Assembly: GCF_936927845.1 (NCBI RefSeq)
Contig: NZ_CAKZHV010000057.1
Location: 62,001 to 126,000, forward strand
Direction of reading: 5' to 3'
DNA: 64,000 nt
Origin: an uncultured Sphingomonas sp.
GTDB taxonomy: Bacteria > Pseudomonadota > Alphaproteobacteria > Sphingomonadales > Sphingomonadaceae
The notes under the pieces are model-generated. The model was not told where the DNA came from. It worked only from the letters and a program-made list of their open reading frames with translations, and searched no databases. Below are positions 1 through 8,807 of this stretch, piece after piece. The first letter of the stretch is position 1. Every line of letters starts with the position of its first letter. The position numbers and the translations under genes are program-made.

Positions 1-635
1 ATCAGGAAGCCGATCAGCGCCGCGCTCCACGCGCCAACAGGGCCGTGCAATGCGCGCCAGAACCGTCGCCCGCGCACGTCGAAACGCGGCCAGAACACAC
101 CCGCGGCGCGCCAGCGTGTGGCACCCTGCCCGCGCGGCCACCAGAGGATCGTGCCGGTCACGAGCAGGACCAGCGCCCAACAGGCCTCGAGCTCGACCAA
201 GCGGTCGCCCAGCGTGCCGATCATCAGCTTGCCGTGCAGGTCGTTGGCGATGCCGACCAGCGTGCGTTCGTACACCAGACTGCCGAGCACCCGGCCGCTT
301 CCTGGGTCGACGTGGACGCGCAGCGGCGCGCCGACATGCGGCGCGACATAGACCACCGCCGCGCGCGTGCCGGTCGCGGGCAAATCGACGCGGGAGACGG
401 CGCCGGGGTGCGCCGCCAGCGCAGCACCGATCATGCGCGAAACCGGAACGTCGCTGGCGTGCGGCGCGACCAACCGCAGGTCGGGGTAGATCAGGTCGTT
501 CAGCCCATCGTTGAATAGGTAGATCGCGCCCGTCACACTGAGCATCAGCAGAAACGGCGCGACGATCAGCCCGGCCCAGAAATGCCAGCGCCAGACGGTG
601 CGGTGGAACGCGGCGATGCGCCTGTTGTGTTGCAT
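1..635 (-). CDS. PepSY-associated membrane protein (C-terminus outside window)
   Basis: Read on the minus strand from an ATG at 635, the frame stays open to the window edge, so at least 211 residues are present and the C-terminus is missing. The N-terminus (RTVWRWHFWAGLIVAP) and the hydrophobic stretch that follows are typical of PepSY-associated TM proteins, which sit in the inner membrane and often accompany iron-siderophore receptors, some acting as ferric-siderophore reductases. A second hydrophobic segment (about residues 150-165) ends in WWPRG, also typical. The start lies 8 bases after the stop of the TonB receptor gene, so the two are probably co-transcribed. The substrate cannot be read from the sequence. 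Confidence 0.85.
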   Translation of the reverse strand, partial: MQHNRRIAAFHRTVWRWHFWAGLIVAPFLLMLSVTGAIYLFNDGLNDLIYPDLRLVAPHASDVPVSRMIGAALAAHPGAVSRVDLPATGTRAAVVYVAPHVGAPLRVHVDPGSGRVLGSLVYERTLVGIANDLHGKLMIGTLGDRLVELEACWALVLLVTGTILWWPRGQGATRWRAAGVFWPRFDVRGRRFWRALHGPVGAWSAALIGFL

Positions 636-643
636 GGCGTTCC

Positions 644-2836
644 TCACAGGCGCGACGCCAACGCGATCTCGAACGACCGCGGCGCACCGATATAGACGTT
701 GGTGGTCGGATAACCCGAATATTCACCGTAGAAGGCGTTCAACAGGTTGCGCCCGCGCGCGGTGACCGTGACGCCGGGCGCGACCGGCAGCGACACGCTG
801 GCATCGACCACGACATGTCCGGCGACACGGATGGTATTGGCGGTGTCGGTGTAGAAGGCGCTGGCGTGGCGCACGAACGCGCCCAGCGTCAGCCGGTCCG
901 CGACCGTGTACAGCGCGGACGCGTTCACCGTCGCCGCGGGCACGTTGATCGGGCGATTGCCGCGGCGGCTGACCGTCTGGCCTGCCACCACTTCGTTCAA
1001 CGCATCGTAGCGCGCATCGGTGTAGGATGCGCCGCCCGACAGGCGCAGCGGTTTGATCGGCGTCACCGCGGCGACGAGCTCGACGCCCTGCGACGACTGC
1101 CGCCCGCCCTGTACTGCAATCGTGGGGTTGACGGGGTCGCGCGTGATGATGTTGCGCTGTTCGATCCGATAGGCCGCCCCGGTCAGGCTGGCGCGTCCGC
1201 CCCATCCGCTCGCCTTGAAGCCGGCTTCGATGGCGCGTCCGTCGGTGAGCTTGAAGCGGCTGTTGGCGACCGAAGCGAGCAGGATCGACGACACCGGCGA
1301 CACGGCGGTGGTATATTGCGCGTAGAGCGTCACGCCGGGCAGCGCATCCCACGTCGTTCCCGCGCGCCACGACACCGGATCGAAGCGGGGATCGTTGCGG
1401 TCGATTGCGCCGCTCGCATTCTGGATCGTCGCGCGGTCGAGCGCCAGATGGTCCCAGCGCACGCCGCCGACCAGCAGCCATTTAGGGGTGAGATTGAGCG
1501 CATCCTCGGCGAAGAGCGAGCCCTGCTTGAGCTTGGACACGAACGTCACGTTGCCGCTCGTGAAGATACCGGCTGCCGTCGGCCGCGCGAGTACGGCGGG
1601 CGCGCGAACGTCCACCGCCGGCAACACGCCCGCGGGTGCCTGCTGACGCAGGCTGGTGAAATCGGTGTCGTTATATTCGGCACCCAGGCTGAAGCGATTG
1701 CGCAACCCGGCGATCGGACCCTCGTGCCCCACCACGCCGCGAACGTTCCAGAATTGATGATCGTGGCGGAAATCCTGATAGCTCTGGCGAAAACTGCCGT
1801 TCGGAAATCCCGCGCCGGGCGCCACGAACGTCTGCGTGTCGGCGAGCAGAAAAGCACGTTTGGCGGTGTAGCCGGTCAGGTCGAGCGCAGCGGTCCAGCC
1901 GCTGCCGATGGCCCAGTCGATGCGCGAGCGCAGCGTCGTCTCGTTCGCGCCCGAATAGGCCCCCAGCGGATTGTAGTTGCGCCGGCGCAGCGCGCGATCA
2001 GCGACCAGCCCGGTCGTGCTTTCCACCGCGTCGCTGGGCCGCAGCGCATAACGCGCGGGGATCAGCGGCAATCCCTGATAGGTTGCGTCGTAACGATCCT
2101 CGAAATGATCAACGGCGACCAGCACCGTGACATTAGCGTCCGGCCGCCACAACGCGCTCGCGGTCAGCCCGGCGGAGAAGGTGTCGTTGTTGTCGACGTC
2201 GTACAGGCTGTCCGATCGCTGGTAGCTCGCGTCGGCGCGGATCGCCACGTCGCTCGCGATCGGCAGGTTGACGCCCGCCGCGGCGAAGACCGTGTCGAAA
2301 CTGCCGACCGAGATCAGACTGTCGAGGTGCCGTTCGCCCAGCACCGGCTTGCGCGTCACCTTGTTGATGACACCGGCGAGCGCACCCTCGCCGTAGAGCA
2401 CCGACGCCGGTCCCTTCAGCACCTCGACGCGGTCATAATGCCAATTGTTGCTGTCACGCTGGACGACCGTCGACGCGGACACCCGGACGCCGTCCTGCAG
2501 GATGGACACGGTATTGCCCGCGAACCCGCGCAACGACACGACCGCCGGGTTGCCCGGCACGTTGCCCGCGACCGCACCGACCACGTCGTTGAACGTCTCG
2601 CGCGCGGTGCGAAGACCGCGGACCTGGAGATCGTCCTGGGTCAGCACCTCGACGCTCGCGGGCGTTTCCCTGATCGTGAGTGGTAGTCGGCTGCTGCCCG
2701 ACGCTCTTTGATCGAGCTTGAGCGGATCGCGCGTGCCCTCGACGACGATGTCGCCGTCGCGGGTCTGGGCCGCGGCGAACGCAGGCGGATACAGGCACGG
2801 CACGGCCGCACCGGCGAGAAAAAGATATCGGAACAT
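644..2836 (-). CDS. TonB-dependent siderophore-type receptor
   Basis: Outer-membrane beta-barrel receptor of about 730 residues. I chose the ATG at 2836 over an upstream in-frame start at 2899 because it opens a clean signal peptide (MFRYLFLAGAAVPCLY...FAAAQ) and follows an AAAGGT ribosome site. The plug domain follows, with the conserved RVEVLKGPASVLYGEGALAGVINKV region, and the chain ends in the FEIALASRL barrel terminus. Family knowledge points to ferric-siderophore or other metal-chelate uptake powered by TonB-ExbBD; a complete system is encoded at 56.7-59.3 kb. It is flanked by a DUF2946-like gene upstream and a PepSY protein downstream, a common metal-uptake arrangement. The ligand is unknown. 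Confidence 0.93.
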   Translation of the reverse strand: MFRYLFLAGAAVPCLYPPAFAAAQTRDGDIVVEGTRDPLKLDQRASGSSRLPLTIRETPASVEVLTQDDLQVRGLRTARETFNDVVGAVAGNVPGNPAVVSLRGFAGNTVSILQDGVRVSASTVVQRDSNNWHYDRVEVLKGPASVLYGEGALAGVINKVTRKPVLGERHLDSLISVGSFDTVFAAAGVNLPIASDVAIRADASYQRSDSLYDVDNNDTFSAGLTASALWRPDANVTVLVAVDHFEDRYDATYQGLPLIPARYALRPSDAVESTTGLVADRALRRRNYNPLGAYSGANETTLRSRIDWAIGSGWTAALDLTGYTAKRAFLLADTQTFVAPGAGFPNGSFRQSYQDFRHDHQFWNVRGVVGHEGPIAGLRNRFSLGAEYNDTDFTSLRQQAPAGVLPAVDVRAPAVLARPTAAGIFTSGNVTFVSKLKQGSLFAEDALNLTPKWLLVGGVRWDHLALDRATIQNASGAIDRNDPRFDPVSWRAGTTWDALPGVTLYAQYTTAVSPVSSILLASVANSRFKLTDGRAIEAGFKASGWGGRASLTGAAYRIEQRNIITRDPVNPTIAVQGGRQSSQGVELVAAVTPIKPLRLSGGASYTDARYDALNEVVAGQTVSRRGNRPINVPAATVNASALYTVADRLTLGAFVRHASAFYTDTANTIRVAGHVVVDASVSLPVAPGVTVTARGRNLLNAFYGEYSGYPTTNVYIGAPRSFEIALASRL

Positions 2837-2920
2837 GGAATACCTTTGACCAACGCGCGCGGCGAGAACCCTTGCGTCGGGATGCTGGACAAGCGCCACG
2901 CGAACGCGGCACGGATCAGG

Positions 2921-3391
2921 TCAAAGGAAGGCGGGCGGGCCTCTCAGCGGCGGGCGTGTTCGTGCCGGTTCAGAGAGACGCGGCAACACCAAACCCGTGA
3001 TCGCCGTCGCGACGATGAACGCGATGAACGCGGCGAGCAGGATCGGGTCGGTGGCGGCGAGCGTCGCCGCCGAGAGCGCGGTAAACACGCACGGCATTTC
3101 CGCCTTGCCGTGGTTTCCCGTCTTGCCATGATCGCCAGGCATGCGGTGATCGTTATCGTGATGCATCGCCATGAACATACCGGCGTGCGGGATCGGAGTG
3201 GCTTCGGCTGGTGACCGCGTCGAAGGCATCGGCTCCGCCTGGGGACACAGCGTGATCGCAGGCCAGCCGGCGACGTTACTCACCATGTAACCGCCGGGCA
3301 CCAGCACCTTCATCAGCAGCGCCGCGGCGCAGATCAGCACCGCGAATTGGCGTTGCGCGACGAGGCGGCGGATAGACTCCACGCGCGGCAA
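2921..3391 (-). CDS. DUF2946-like small membrane protein with His/Asp-rich segment
   Basis: A 156-residue protein with a hydrophobic N-terminal segment (about residues 17-40), a His/Asp/Gly-rich stretch around residues 70-97 (HAGMFMAMHHDND and HGKTGNHGK), and a C-terminal hydrophobic hairpin with PCVFTAL. This resembles the DUF2946 family, found next to copper or iron TonB receptors; I infer a role in metal handling from the histidines and context. It is transcribed toward the TonB receptor with about 84 bases between them. The function of the family is not established, and the assignment rests on overall pattern. Confidence 0.65.
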   Translation of the reverse strand: MPRVESIRRLVAQRQFAVLICAAALLMKVLVPGGYMVSNVAGWPAITLCPQAEPMPSTRSPAEATPIPHAGMFMAMHHDNDHRMPGDHGKTGNHGKAEMPCVFTALSAATLAATDPILLAAFIAFIVATAITGLVLPRLSEPARTRPPLRGPPAFL

Positions 3392-3579
3392 CTAGCCGCA
3401 ACCGGTTCACCTGTCAGCAAGCATGACCCACGCCTTGATACAGGTTCGGTAATTATAATCCCCCGCGGCTTCTTTCATCGACGAGCGGGTGTTCGCACAT
3501 CACGCCTGCGACAGTGCGCCGGTCTTTTCTTTCCCGCGACCGCCGCATAATCAGGTAAGGACGAGAAAGGAGGACGTGA
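3392..3579. promoter_or_regulatory. Divergent intergenic region with AT-rich element
   Basis: This 188-base gap separates the divergent metal-uptake operon and the sensor kinase and must hold promoters for both. The only clear element is an AT-rich patch, AATTATAATC at 3451-3460, which contains TATAAT at 3454-3459 on the plus strand and stands out from the GC-rich surroundings. No well-spaced -35 box accompanies it, and I could not find a convincing Fur box. Confidence 0.3.
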
Positions 3580-5850
3580 TTGGCCGGCGCTGGCACCCAT
3601 GACGCGACGTTGGTGCTGCTCTCGATCGCGATTGCCGTCTTTGCATCCTATTCGGCGCTCGACCTTGCCGGTCGGATGCGCGCGGCGCACGGCTGGGCGC
3701 GGGCTGCCTGGTTGTGTACCGCCGCGCTCGCGATGGGGGGCGGCATCTGGGCGATGCACTTCGTCGCCATGCTCGCCTTCAGCATGCCCGGCATGGAGGT
3801 GCATTACAGCCTGGGACTGACCTTGCTGTCGGTCGTGGTGGCGATCGGATCGACCGGCGTCGCCTTCGCGCTCGTGTCTGGTCGCGACGTGGTGTGGCGG
3901 CAATTGCTACCCGCAGGCCTGCTCATGGGGCTCGGCGTGGTCGGCATGCACTATATCGGCATGGCGGCGATGCAGATGCCGGCGACGATCAGCTATGACC
4001 GATGGTGGCTGAGCATCTCGATCTTCATCGCGATCGGCGCGGCGACGGTTGCGTTGTGGCTCGCGGGACGCAATGCCAATCGACTGCTGCGCGCGGGTGC
4101 CGCATCCGCGATGGGTGCCGCGATCGCCGGAATGCATTTCGCAGGAATGCGTGCGGCACGCTTCACCGCGCTCGACTCCGCGATGGCACCCGATCGCGCC
4201 AGCTTGGGACAGACCGCGCTGGCACTGGCGGTCGCGGGCGCGGCGTTCGTGATCCTGTTGCTGTCACTCGTCGCTGCAAACGTCGACCGACGATTGGCGG
4301 CGGCCGCGCTTCGTGAAGCCGACGCGCTGCGTGAGAGCGAGGAACGTTTTCGTGCGCTATACCTGCGCACACCGCTGCCGTTGTTCTCGCTCGATCGCGA
4401 CGGACGGCTCGAGCAGGTCAGCAACAATTGGCTCGACCTGTTCGGCTTCACGCGCGACGAGGTGATCGGCCGTCCATTGCGCGATTTCCTCGCCCCCGAC
4501 AGCGCACTGGAATTCACGACACGTGACTGGCCATTGCTCGTAGCCCGCGACGTGCTGGAGGAATGCGACTACCGCGCGATGACCAAGAACGGTGACGTGC
4601 GTGACGTGATCGTCTCCGCCCGCGTCGAGCGCGACTCGCGTGGCGGCTTCAGGCACGTGCTCGGCGGATTGACCGACGTTACCGCACGGCACGAGGCGGA
4701 GAAGGCGTTGCAGCAGGCGCAGAAGAGCGAATTGCTCGGCCATCTGACCGGCGGCGTCGCGCACGATTTCAACAACCTGCTCGCGGTCATCATCGGCAAT
4801 CTCGATCTGCTGCGCACGCGCCCGCTCGACGCCAAGGCCGAGCGGTTCCTGAATGGCGCCACGCAGGGTGCGCAGCGCGGTGCCGCGCTGACCCAGCGGC
4901 TGCTCGCCTTCGCACGCAAGCAGGACCTGCGCCCGCGCGCGGTCGACGTGGCCGAGTTGGTCGCGGGGATGGACGATCTCCTGCGTCGCTCGCTCGGCCC
5001 GTCGATGAACATCTCCACCGACTTTCCCGACATCATGCCGCCCGCGCACGTCGATGCGCACCAACTGGAACTTGCGCTGCTCAACCTGGCGGTTAACGCG
5101 CGCGATGCGATGCCGGACGGCGGTGATCTGCGGATCGAGGGCGCGACCGAGCATCTCGCGCCCGAAAACCGGGCCGATCTGCCTGCCGGCAGCTACGTGC
5201 GCCTTACCATGATCGACCGCGGGCACGGCATGGACGCCGCGACACTCGCGCGCGCGACCGACCCCTTCTTCACGACCAAGCCCGCGGGCAAGGGCACCGG
5301 CCTCGGCCTCTCGATGGTGCACGGGCTCGCCGCGCAATCGGGCGGACGGTTGCTGATCCGCAGCCAGCCCGGCGCGGGCACGTCGATCGATCTGTTGCTG
5401 CCCGCAACCGTGCGCAGCCGCGCCGCAGGCACGTCCGGCCCAAAGTCGATCGGCGATCGATTGCCGGCGCAGCCGCGCCGCGTGCTGCTGGTCGAGGACG
5501 ATCCACTGGTGAGGCAGAATATCGCCGCCATGCTCGACGAGATCGGTCACCACGTCACCATCGCCTGTTCGGGCGAGGAGGCACTCGAACAGCTCGCGCG
5601 TGACCAGTTGATCGACATGGTGGTGACCGACCAGTTGATGCCCGGCATGCTCGGCACGCAGTTGATCCGCCGCATCCACCACGGCGCGCCGACCATGCCG
5701 GTGCTGATCGTCAGCGGCTATGCCGAGTTCACCGCCGCGGAGGCCGCCATCTATCCGGTGCTGGGCAAGCCCTTTACCCGGGCCGAGCTGGCCCAGGCGG
5801 TCGATCAGGTGATGGAGCGCTCTCCGCTCGGTATCGCCGCCTCCGCCTGA
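3580..5850 (+). CDS. MHYT-domain hybrid sensor histidine kinase / response regulator
   Basis: 756 residues. The TTG start at 3580 is set by a strong ribosome site (GAAAGGAGGA at 3565-3574). Residues 1-235 form a seven-helix MHYT membrane sensor with the motif near residues 59 (AMHFVAM), 123 (GMHYIGM) and 185 (GMHFAGM); the family is proposed to bind copper and sense a diatomic gas. A PAS domain covers about 251-370. The kinase core has VAHDFNNLL with His395, an N-box near 502-513 (LNLAVNARDAMP) and GTGLGL near 572. A C-terminal receiver domain (about 634-745) has acceptor Asp684 and Lys730. No output protein is adjacent, so the phosphorelay partner is unknown. Confidence 0.93.
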   Translation: MAGAGTHDATLVLLSIAIAVFASYSALDLAGRMRAAHGWARAAWLCTAALAMGGGIWAMHFVAMLAFSMPGMEVHYSLGLTLLSVVVAIGSTGVAFALVSGRDVVWRQLLPAGLLMGLGVVGMHYIGMAAMQMPATISYDRWWLSISIFIAIGAATVALWLAGRNANRLLRAGAASAMGAAIAGMHFAGMRAARFTALDSAMAPDRASLGQTALALAVAGAAFVILLLSLVAANVDRRLAAAALREADALRESEERFRALYLRTPLPLFSLDRDGRLEQVSNNWLDLFGFTRDEVIGRPLRDFLAPDSALEFTTRDWPLLVARDVLEECDYRAMTKNGDVRDVIVSARVERDSRGGFRHVLGGLTDVTARHEAEKALQQAQKSELLGHLTGGVAHDFNNLLAVIIGNLDLLRTRPLDAKAERFLNGATQGAQRGAALTQRLLAFARKQDLRPRAVDVAELVAGMDDLLRRSLGPSMNISTDFPDIMPPAHVDAHQLELALLNLAVNARDAMPDGGDLRIEGATEHLAPENRADLPAGSYVRLTMIDRGHGMDAATLARATDPFFTTKPAGKGTGLGLSMVHGLAAQSGGRLLIRSQPGAGTSIDLLLPATVRSRAAGTSGPKSIGDRLPAQPRRVLLVEDDPLVRQNIAAMLDEIGHHVTIACSGEEALEQLARDQLIDMVVTDQLMPGMLGTQLIRRIHHGAPTMPVLIVSGYAEFTAAEAAIYPVLGKPFTRAELAQAVDQVMERSPLGIAASA

Positions 5851-5863
5851 TCTGCCGACCGGT

Positions 5864-6313
5864 TCAGATCGGGCCGCCGCGCGCGATCAGCGCCTCCAGC
5901 AGTGGTTGATCGAGCGGCGGCATCGGCAAGCGGCGCAAGTTGGAAGGCTTGTCCCAGCACAAGGCAGCGGCGTCGAGCGCGGTGACGCGACCGCGCCAGT
6001 GGCAACAGGTAAACAGCAACAGGATCATGGGCCGATCAGATCGATGGTCGACCGCGAAGCTGAACGGGGTCAGGTCGGCAACATCGACCTCGATCCCTAG
6101 TTCTTCCCGCAATTCGCGTACCAACGCGCGCTCGGGCGTTTCCCCGCGCTCGACCTTGCCACCGGGAAACTCCCACAGGTCCGCATGCGCCTTGCCCGGG
6201 GGTCGACGTTGCATCAGCACATGGCCGTCATGGTCGATCAGCGCGGCCGCCACGACGACCAGCAATGATGTATGCGTACCCGCATCGAGCTTGGACAAAT
6301 CGTTAACGCTCAC
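5864..6313 (-). CDS. mutT: Nudix hydrolase, MutT-type (8-oxo-dGTP diphosphatase)
   Basis: 149 residues with the full Nudix box: GGKVERGETPERALVRELRE followed by ELGI, including the metal-binding REXXEE glutamates. The preceding RPPGKAHADLWEFPGG is characteristic of MutT, which hydrolyses 8-oxo-dGTP to the monophosphate and so prevents A:T to C:G transversions. The gene is convergent with the upstream kinase (13 bases apart) and its start overlaps nothing essential on the other strand. Related Nudix enzymes also act on other oxidised nucleotides, so the substrate is by family. Confidence 0.88.
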   Translation of the reverse strand: MSVNDLSKLDAGTHTSLLVVVAAALIDHDGHVLMQRRPPGKAHADLWEFPGGKVERGETPERALVRELREELGIEVDVADLTPFSFAVDHRSDRPMILLLFTCCHWRGRVTALDAAALCWDKPSNLRRLPMPPLDQPLLEALIARGGPI

Positions 6314-6331
6314 CTGCTAGTTCCTCCCAAC

Positions 6332-6541
6332 ATGACGAGACGCCGGCGCTCCGCCCATCGGATCGCGTGCTTCGCACGCGCACTCCTCCGCTCGCAGCGG
6401 GGCAGCAGCGCCGTCGAATATGGCTTCATCCTGGCGCTGATCGTCCTTGCCAGCTTCGCCGCCCTGTCACAGCTCGCCGACGTGACCCAGACGATGTGGA
6501 GCGACATTCGTGTTCGCGTAACCAACGCCTCGCAGGGCTGA
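6332..6541 (+). CDS. Flp/Fap-type pilin-like protein
   Basis: A 69-residue protein from an ATG at 6332. It has a basic N-terminus (MTRRRRSAHR), then the Flp prepilin signature RGSSAVEYGFILALIVLAS, with Gly-Ser as the likely TadV-type cleavage point and Glu+Tyr in place, then one hydrophobic helix and a short polar tail. The ribosome site is weak. An in-frame upstream start (6272) would add residues overlapping mutT and is less likely. It differs from the canonical pilin downstream in its long basic leader and lack of a lysine-rich tail, so it may be a minor pilin. Confidence 0.75.
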   Translation: MTRRRRSAHRIACFARALLRSQRGSSAVEYGFILALIVLASFAALSQLADVTQTMWSDIRVRVTNASQG

Positions 6542-6663
6542 TGATTATTTGCCGGGCTTAAACATTTCTCAACCGCCCAGGCCGTATCCGCTTCCTTGCT
6601 GGCTACCGAGCTTCGGAAAACCAGCCGGGTAACTGAAGTTTCGAATAGCCACTGGAGATCGAC

Positions 6664-6840
6664 ATGCAGCAGATTCGCGCATTCCTGAAGAACAGCAAGG
6701 GCGCCACCGCGATCGAGTACGGCCTGATCGCCGCGCTGATCGCCGTCGCCGCCATCACCGCGATGCAGACGCTGGGCACCCAGCTGTCGACCACGTTCAA
6801 GAAGACCTCGGACACGATGAAGACGACCGCTCCGAAATAG
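6664..6840 (+). CDS. flp: Flp family type IVb pilin
   Basis: A 58-residue pilin precursor. After a short leader (MQQIRAFLKNSKG) comes the Flp motif GATAIEYGLIAALIAVAAI, with cleavage expected after Gly13, then a hydrophobic helix and a polar C-terminus ending TTAPK. Flp pilins are assembled by Tad machinery into adhesive pili. CTGGAG lies about 9 bases before the ATG, and a strong terminator follows at 6863-6892. No tad/cpa genes are present nearby, so the assembly machinery must be elsewhere. Confidence 0.9.
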   Translation: MQQIRAFLKNSKGATAIEYGLIAALIAVAAITAMQTLGTQLSTTFKKTSDTMKTTAPK

Positions 6841-6862
6841 CGGATCACGTCTGATCGAATGG

Positions 6863-6892
6863 GGCGGCGAAACACGGTTTCGCCGCCTTTTT
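6863..6892 (+). terminator. Rho-independent terminator of flp
   Basis: A perfect 10-base stem (GGCGGCGAAA at 6863-6872 with TTTCGCCGCC at 6878-6887), a 5-base loop and a TTTTT run at 6888-6892. It lies 22 bases after the pilin stop codon and ends transcription before the convergent accA. Confidence 0.93.
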
Positions 6893-6904
6893 CGTCGTGG
6901 TCGA

Positions 6905-7855
6905 TTAAGCGACGCGCCCCATCGCGAGAAACTTCGCGCGACGCGCCTGGCGCAGCGCCGCCGCATCGAGCGGTACCAGATCGCCCAGCGCCTGCTCGAT
7001 CCCGTCGCCCAGATTGGCGATCGCCTTGGCCGGATCACGGTGCGCGCCGCCCAGCGGCTCGGGCACGATCGTGTCCGCGACGCCCAGCGCGTGCAGATCC
7101 TGCGCGGTCACCTTCATCGCTTCGGCCGCATCAGCCGCCTTGTCGGCGGTGCGCCACAGGATGGAGGCGCAGCCCTCGGGCGATATGACGGAATAGACCG
7201 CGTGCTCAAACATCAGCACCTTGTTGCCGCTCGCCAATGCCACGGCGCCGCCGGAGCCGCCCTCGCCCACGATCGCGGACACGAGCGGAACGCCGAGTGA
7301 CAGGCACGTTTCGGTCGAGCGCGCGATCGCCTCGGCCTGGCCGCGTTCCTCGGCCTGGATGCCTGGAAACGCACCGGAGGTGTCGACCAGCGTGACCACC
7401 GGCAGCCCGAAGCGATCGGCGAGTTCCATCAGGCGGATCGCCTTGCGATAGCCCTCGGGCTTGCCCATGCCGAAATTGTGCCGCAGCCGCGTCGCGGTAT
7501 CGTCGCCCTTTTCATGGCCCAGAACCATGACACGGCGCCCGCGGAAGGTGGCGAAGCCGCCGAGGATCGCCTGATCATCGCCGAACGCGCGGTCGCCGGC
7601 GAGCGGCATGAACTCGCTGAACAATCCGGCCACGTAATCCTTGAAGTGCGGCCGTTCGGGATGGCGTGCGACCTGCGTCTTCTGCCACGGCGTCAGCTTG
7701 GCGAACGTGTCCTTGAGCAGCTTGTCGGACTTGGCCTGCAGCCGCGACACCTCGGCGGCGATGTCGACCCCGCCCTCGGCACCAGTGTCGCGCAGTTCGT
7801 CGATACGCGACTGGAGTTCGGCGATCGGCTTCTCGAAATCGAGGAATTTGAGCAT
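6905..7855 (-). CDS. accA: Acetyl-CoA carboxylase carboxyltransferase subunit alpha
   Basis: 316 residues, the normal AccA length. With AccD it forms the carboxyltransferase that moves the carboxyl group from biotin on AccB to acetyl-CoA, giving malonyl-CoA for fatty-acid synthesis. The N-terminus (LDFEKPIAELQSRIDEL) and the conserved GEGGSGGAVALASGNKVLM and VISPEGCASILWR stretches are diagnostic; the paired glycines form the acyl-CoA oxyanion sites. It starts 9 bases after the xerD stop and so belongs to the same minus-strand transcript. Confidence 0.97.
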   Translation of the reverse strand: MLKFLDFEKPIAELQSRIDELRDTGAEGGVDIAAEVSRLQAKSDKLLKDTFAKLTPWQKTQVARHPERPHFKDYVAGLFSEFMPLAGDRAFGDDQAILGGFATFRGRRVMVLGHEKGDDTATRLRHNFGMGKPEGYRKAIRLMELADRFGLPVVTLVDTSGAFPGIQAEERGQAEAIARSTETCLSLGVPLVSAIVGEGGSGGAVALASGNKVLMFEHAVYSVISPEGCASILWRTADKAADAAEAMKVTAQDLHALGVADTIVPEPLGGAHRDPAKAIANLGDGIEQALGDLVPLDAAALRQARRAKFLAMGRVA

Positions 7856-7864
7856 CGCGCGCGG

Positions 7865-8782
7865 TTAGGACGCGCGCGCGCCAGCGTCAACGAGTGCCTC
7901 GCGCAAGGGGTGCCGCTCGTTGACCAGCTCGACCAGCCTGCGCCGGTCGACGTGGGTATAGATCTCGGTGGTCGCGATGTCGGCGTGGCCGAGCATCGAT
8001 TGAAGCGCGCGCAGGTCCGCGCCGCCTTCGAGCAAATGCGTCGCGAAGGCGTGACGCAGCACGTGCGGGCTGATGCGATCGGGCGCGATCCCCGCGTCGG
8101 CGGCGATCGATCGCACGATCTGAAACAGGCGGACGCGCGACAAATGCGTCTTGCCCGAGGGGAACAGGTATTGCTGATCGGCGGGCACGTGCGCGCGCCA
8201 CGCCGCCACGGCGGCACGCGCGCGATCGGACAAGGGCACCAGCCGTTCGCGCCCGCCCTTGCCTTTCAGGATCAGGAATGGCCGGTCACCCTGCACCGCG
8301 TGGCGCGGCAGGCTGACCAGCTCGCTCGCGCGCAGACCCGAGCCGTAGAGCAGCTCGAGCAGCGCCGACAGGCGCAGGTCGGGTGAAAGCGGGGGATCGC
8401 GCTCCAGCCGCGCCGCGACCGTGGCGAACAGCCGATCGACGTCCTCGTGCGACAGCGTGCGAGGCAGACCTCGGTCGGCACCCGGCCGCGGCAGCGCCGA
8501 CGAGGGATCGTCGGCACGGTCGCCCTCCTCGACCAGAAAAGCGAAGAACCGGCGCAGCGCGGCTGCCTTGCGCGCGACGGTGGCACGCGACAGCTCGACC
8601 CATGTCGCCGATAGGTGCTGCAACGCCTGCGGATCGGCGACGCTCAACGCACCGTTCAACGCTTCCGAGGCGAGCCGCAGGTCGGTTCGGTAGGCGGCGA
8701 GCGTGTTGCGCGCCGCGCCCGCCTGCGCCGCCATCATCTCGAGAAATCGCTCGATCGCGTCGCGGTCGCTCGGTTGCGGCAT
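7865..8782 (-). CDS. xerD: Site-specific tyrosine recombinase XerD
   Basis: About 305 residues from the ATG at 8782; a GTG at 8800 would add six residues. The N-terminal SAM-like core-binding domain is followed by the catalytic domain with Arg in GSGLRASELV, Lys in KGKGGRERLVP, HxxR in HVLRHAFATHLLEGG, a His in LGHADIATTEIYTHV and the nucleophile Tyr in that same stretch. XerC/XerD resolve chromosome dimers at dif under FtsK control. Alphaproteobacterial XerD commonly lies near aroK, as here, which favours XerD over XerC. The 25-base gap to the upstream gene suggests an operon. Confidence 0.9.
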   Translation of the reverse strand: MPQPSDRDAIERFLEMMAAQAGAARNTLAAYRTDLRLASEALNGALSVADPQALQHLSATWVELSRATVARKAAALRRFFAFLVEEGDRADDPSSALPRPGADRGLPRTLSHEDVDRLFATVAARLERDPPLSPDLRLSALLELLYGSGLRASELVSLPRHAVQGDRPFLILKGKGGRERLVPLSDRARAAVAAWRAHVPADQQYLFPSGKTHLSRVRLFQIVRSIAADAGIAPDRISPHVLRHAFATHLLEGGADLRALQSMLGHADIATTEIYTHVDRRRLVELVNERHPLREALVDAGARAS

Positions 8783-8807
8783 CGGCAGCGCCCCGGTCAC
8801 CCGCGCC

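Noticed and set aside
815..2686. Long plus-strand open frame opposite the TonB receptor
   Set aside because: Antisense shadow of a well-supported receptor; Arg/His-rich low-complexity translation and no ribosome site.
3435..3459. TTGATA and TATAAT as a sigma-70 promoter
   Set aside because: The gap is 13 bases, too short for a standard promoter; kept only as an AT-rich patch.
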